From Paenibacillus selenitireducens (GTDB lineage: Bacteria; Bacillota; Bacilli; Paenibacillales; Paenibacillaceae): 63,560 nucleotides of DNA. The position numbers and the translations under genes are program-made. Positions within the stretch are counted from its first letter, which is position 1. Every line of letters starts with the position of its first letter. The stretch lies in assembly GCF_002021565.1 (NCBI RefSeq), contig NZ_MSZX01000024.1, positions 27-63,586 on the forward strand. The letters are read 5' to 3'. Under the pieces are notes generated by a model. That model did not search any database. It worked only from the letters and a program-made list of their open reading frames with translations, and was not told the origin of the DNA. Below, piece by piece: positions 61,793-63,560 of this stretch.

Positions 61793-63034
61793 ATGAATAT
61801 CGTTCGAAAACTTACAATAGAAGACGTAGATGCATTTACAGAAATTTCTTGTAATTCGTATCCATGGATTGGATATCAGGAAGATGACGTAAACAGGTTG
61901 AAAAGTTGGATTGAAAATAGTATTGAGCAGTTTCCTCAGCAAGATCTGTTTGGAGCTTATAGGGATAAACAACTTTTAGGCGGAATCTGTCTTTATGATT
62001 TTAAAATGAATGTTACATCGACAATTATGAGTGTAGGAGGAATTGGTTCAGTTGCGGTGGATTTACTGCATAAAAAGGAAGGAATAGCCAAAGAACTAAT
62101 ACAGTTCTCTTTCCAACGTTATAAGGAAAGCGGAGTGCCATTGGTCACACTATACCCATTTGATGCAGGATTTTATAAGAAAATGGGGTTCGGATATGGC
62201 AGTCAAATTAATCAATATAGAGTTAAAACAGTAGGTTTCCCTAGAGGTGATTCAAAGCAACATATTGAATTTTTACATAATGAAGACAGAAATGAGGTTC
62301 TAAATTGCTACAACAGTTTTTTTGAAAGGACAAACGGGTTAACTGAAAAGTTGGATAAAGGTCTGGGTGATCTGTTTGACTTTAGCGAGAATCGAATCGT
62401 GGGATATAGAAAAGATGGAAAAATTTTAGGATATCTGGCCTTTTCATTCCACACGCATTATCAGTACAAAAACGATCTAGTCATCAAAGAACTTGTTTAC
62501 GAAACTCCTGATGTTCTTTTAGAATTCTGTACATTCCTTCATACACAATTTGATCAAGTAGAACGTGTAATAATAGAAACCCAGGATGAATATTTTCATT
62601 TTTTACTTTCAGATCCCTCACGAGGCACGTATGATTCATTTTTATCCAAATATCTCGAGACGAGTACAATAGGCATGGGAATTATGTACCGAGTAGTTGA
62701 TATAAAAACACTATTCGATAAGTTAGTGAATCGTAACTTTGGAAATCAAAACTGTAAGATGAAAATCTCTATAGTTGATACTTTCTTCGAGTCAAATAAT
62801 GGCAGTACAATAATACATTTTGTAAATGGATTTCCAACTATAACTGAGAACACTGATTACGATGTGGAAATTAGCATGGATGTCGCTGAGTTTTCTTCTC
62901 TAATTATGGGGGCAGTAGACTTTAAAACATTAATCCGTCTTGGATTAGCTAGGTTATCTGATAATACATATTTTGAATCAGTACAAAATGTGTTTAGAAC
63001 AGAACAAAAACCAATGTGTCTTCTTCAATTTTGA
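61793..63034 (+). CDS. Eis-family N-acetyltransferase
   Basis: 413 aa, the length of Eis-type proteins: GNAT domain (1-150; IRKLT-type start, VGGIGSVAVDLLHKKEGIAKELIQFS acetyl-CoA loop, LVTLYPFDAGFYKKMGFGYG), a second GNAT-like half (about 155-300) and an SCP-like C-terminal domain (about 305-410; FDKLVNRNFGNQNCKMKISI ... DVEISMDVAEFSSLIMGAVD). GAGAGGG precedes ATG 61793. Mycobacterial Eis acetylates aminoglycosides at several positions; the acceptor of Bacillus homologues is mostly unknown. Monocistronic, AT-rich. Confidence 0.92.
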   Translation: MNIVRKLTIEDVDAFTEISCNSYPWIGYQEDDVNRLKSWIENSIEQFPQQDLFGAYRDKQLLGGICLYDFKMNVTSTIMSVGGIGSVAVDLLHKKEGIAKELIQFSFQRYKESGVPLVTLYPFDAGFYKKMGFGYGSQINQYRVKTVGFPRGDSKQHIEFLHNEDRNEVLNCYNSFFERTNGLTEKLDKGLGDLFDFSENRIVGYRKDGKILGYLAFSFHTHYQYKNDLVIKELVYETPDVLLEFCTFLHTQFDQVERVIIETQDEYFHFLLSDPSRGTYDSFLSKYLETSTIGMGIMYRVVDIKTLFDKLVNRNFGNQNCKMKISIVDTFFESNNGSTIIHFVNGFPTITENTDYDVEISMDVAEFSSLIMGAVDFKTLIRLGLARLSDNTYFESVQNVFRTEQKPMCLLQF

Positions 63035-63190
63035 ACAAGGGTTCTGACCCGAGCGGTAATTGTTTTGGAGCAGTTGAATGTTATTACTAACGTCGTTTAT
63101 ATTAAACTCCCTCGGTAAAATTTAGTGTGCTCACGGATGCTCACTTATTCGGAATTCTGATACTGAAAACCCGTAACTTAATTCTTAGTT

Positions 63191-63560
63191 TGGTATTATC
63201 CCCTTCAAGTAGACACTCAAAAAAACCTCCATGTTAATATGGAGGTTGGAGTGACACTTGGAGGGGATATTTTTATGGCTAAAAAAGGACAAACATTCTA
63301 TACGTATACAGAAGAATTCAAATTGAAGGCGGTCAGAGCGTATTTAGAGGGTCCATCGAGCTACAAGGTGGTAGCTGAACGAGAAGGGATTCGTAACTGT
63401 TCACAACTGAAGGTATGGGTAAAGAAATGGCAAAACGGGGAGTCATTCGATGAGCGGAAAGGTAACGGGCCAAATCCAATGAAGGGGCGTACTCGCACAG
63501 TCTTTGGCAGCGTTGAGGAAGAACGAGACTACCTGAAGGCGCAGGTGGATTATTTAAAAA
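63191..63560 (+). mobile_element. IS3-like insertion sequence, right copy (partial)
   Basis: Begins TGGTATTATCCCCTTCAAGT at 63191, has the same internal hairpin (63224-63247) and orfA as the left copy, in opposite orientation, and is cut by the window edge. 63035-63190 between the Eis gene and the IS holds no feature. Confidence 0.85.
63275..63560 (+). CDS. IS3-family transposase OrfA, N-terminal part (runs off window)
   Basis: ATG 63275 preceded by GGAGGGG. The 95 visible codons translate to the same protein as the left copy (helix-turn-helix, then start of a coiled coil). Only a synonymous change (CGA for CGT) was noted in the overlap. Confidence 0.85.
   Translation, partial: MAKKGQTFYTYTEEFKLKAVRAYLEGPSSYKVVAEREGIRNCSQLKVWVKKWQNGESFDERKGNGPNPMKGRTRTVFGSVEEERDYLKAQVDYLK

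Overview
The window looks like chromosomal accessory DNA from a spore-forming Gram-positive of the Bacillota, most likely a Paenibacillus or close relative. This is inferred from content, not from a search. The signs are strong purine-rich ribosome binding sites, frequent TTG/GTG starts, S-layer-homology (SLH) proteins, a copper-amine-oxidase-N stalk-domain protein, a T-box leader, BceRS/OmpR-type two-component systems and many AraC/MerR/TetR regulators. No rRNA, tRNA, CRISPR array or phage module was seen. Both edges lie inside near-identical, inverted copies of one IS3-like element (orfA only is visible), so the window may be a contig that ends in a repeat.

Layout. 0-8 kb: IS end, AraC regulator with a 41-aa membrane peptide, erythromycin-esterase-like protein, PhoA-type alkaline phosphatase, and a locus of unknown function with two damaged genes (frameshifted hypothetical, large DUF6138-like protein, SMI1/KNR4-like protein). 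8-16 kb: Fsr-like MFS exporter plus ABC ATPase opposite an AraC regulator, and an OmpR/HisKA pair opposite a class-C beta-lactamase-fold protein with three SLH domains. 16-24 kb: GNAT, a second glutamyl-tRNA synthetase under a T-box, an autoregulated TetR operon with a 30-aa peptide, and a stalk-domain protein. 24-31 kb: Crp/Fnr - nucleoside phosphorylase - PnuC-like operon, carboxymuconolactone decarboxylase, alpha/beta hydrolase and a TipA-type MerR regulator, with three recognisable MerR-type 19-bp-spacer promoters. 31-37 kb: phosphotransferase, glycosyltransferase, a decayed DrrAB-type exporter, aldo/keto reductase with a divergent AraC regulator. 37-39 kb: a Rieske protein fused to a large helical domain. 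39-44.7 kb: lipoprotein/ABC/FtsX/two-component module. 44.8-55.5 kb: the most unusual locus, a two-component system, lipoprotein, two paralogous solute-binding lipoproteins, a frameshifted polysaccharide deacetylase, a peptidoglycan amidase, two sugar-type ABC permeases and an HlyD-like adaptor, with no ATPase. 55.5-63 kb: small lipoprotein, 1073-aa cell-surface metallophosphoesterase, SLH/PrcB-like protein, Eis-like acetyltransferase, and several gene and IS remnants.

A family of non-coding repeats runs through the intergenic gaps from about 15.8 to 61.7 kb: a hairpin of variable sequence followed by a conserved tail (consensus AACGGGCAGGATAGTTGAA), often preceded by several TGACAAGAAC motifs. 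Two copies (19.29-19.45 and 29.93-30.10 kb) match over about 165 bp and share a perfect 20-bp palindrome. This is the best candidate for an undescribed sequence element here; the 44.8-55.5 kb envelope locus is the best candidate for an undescribed protein system.
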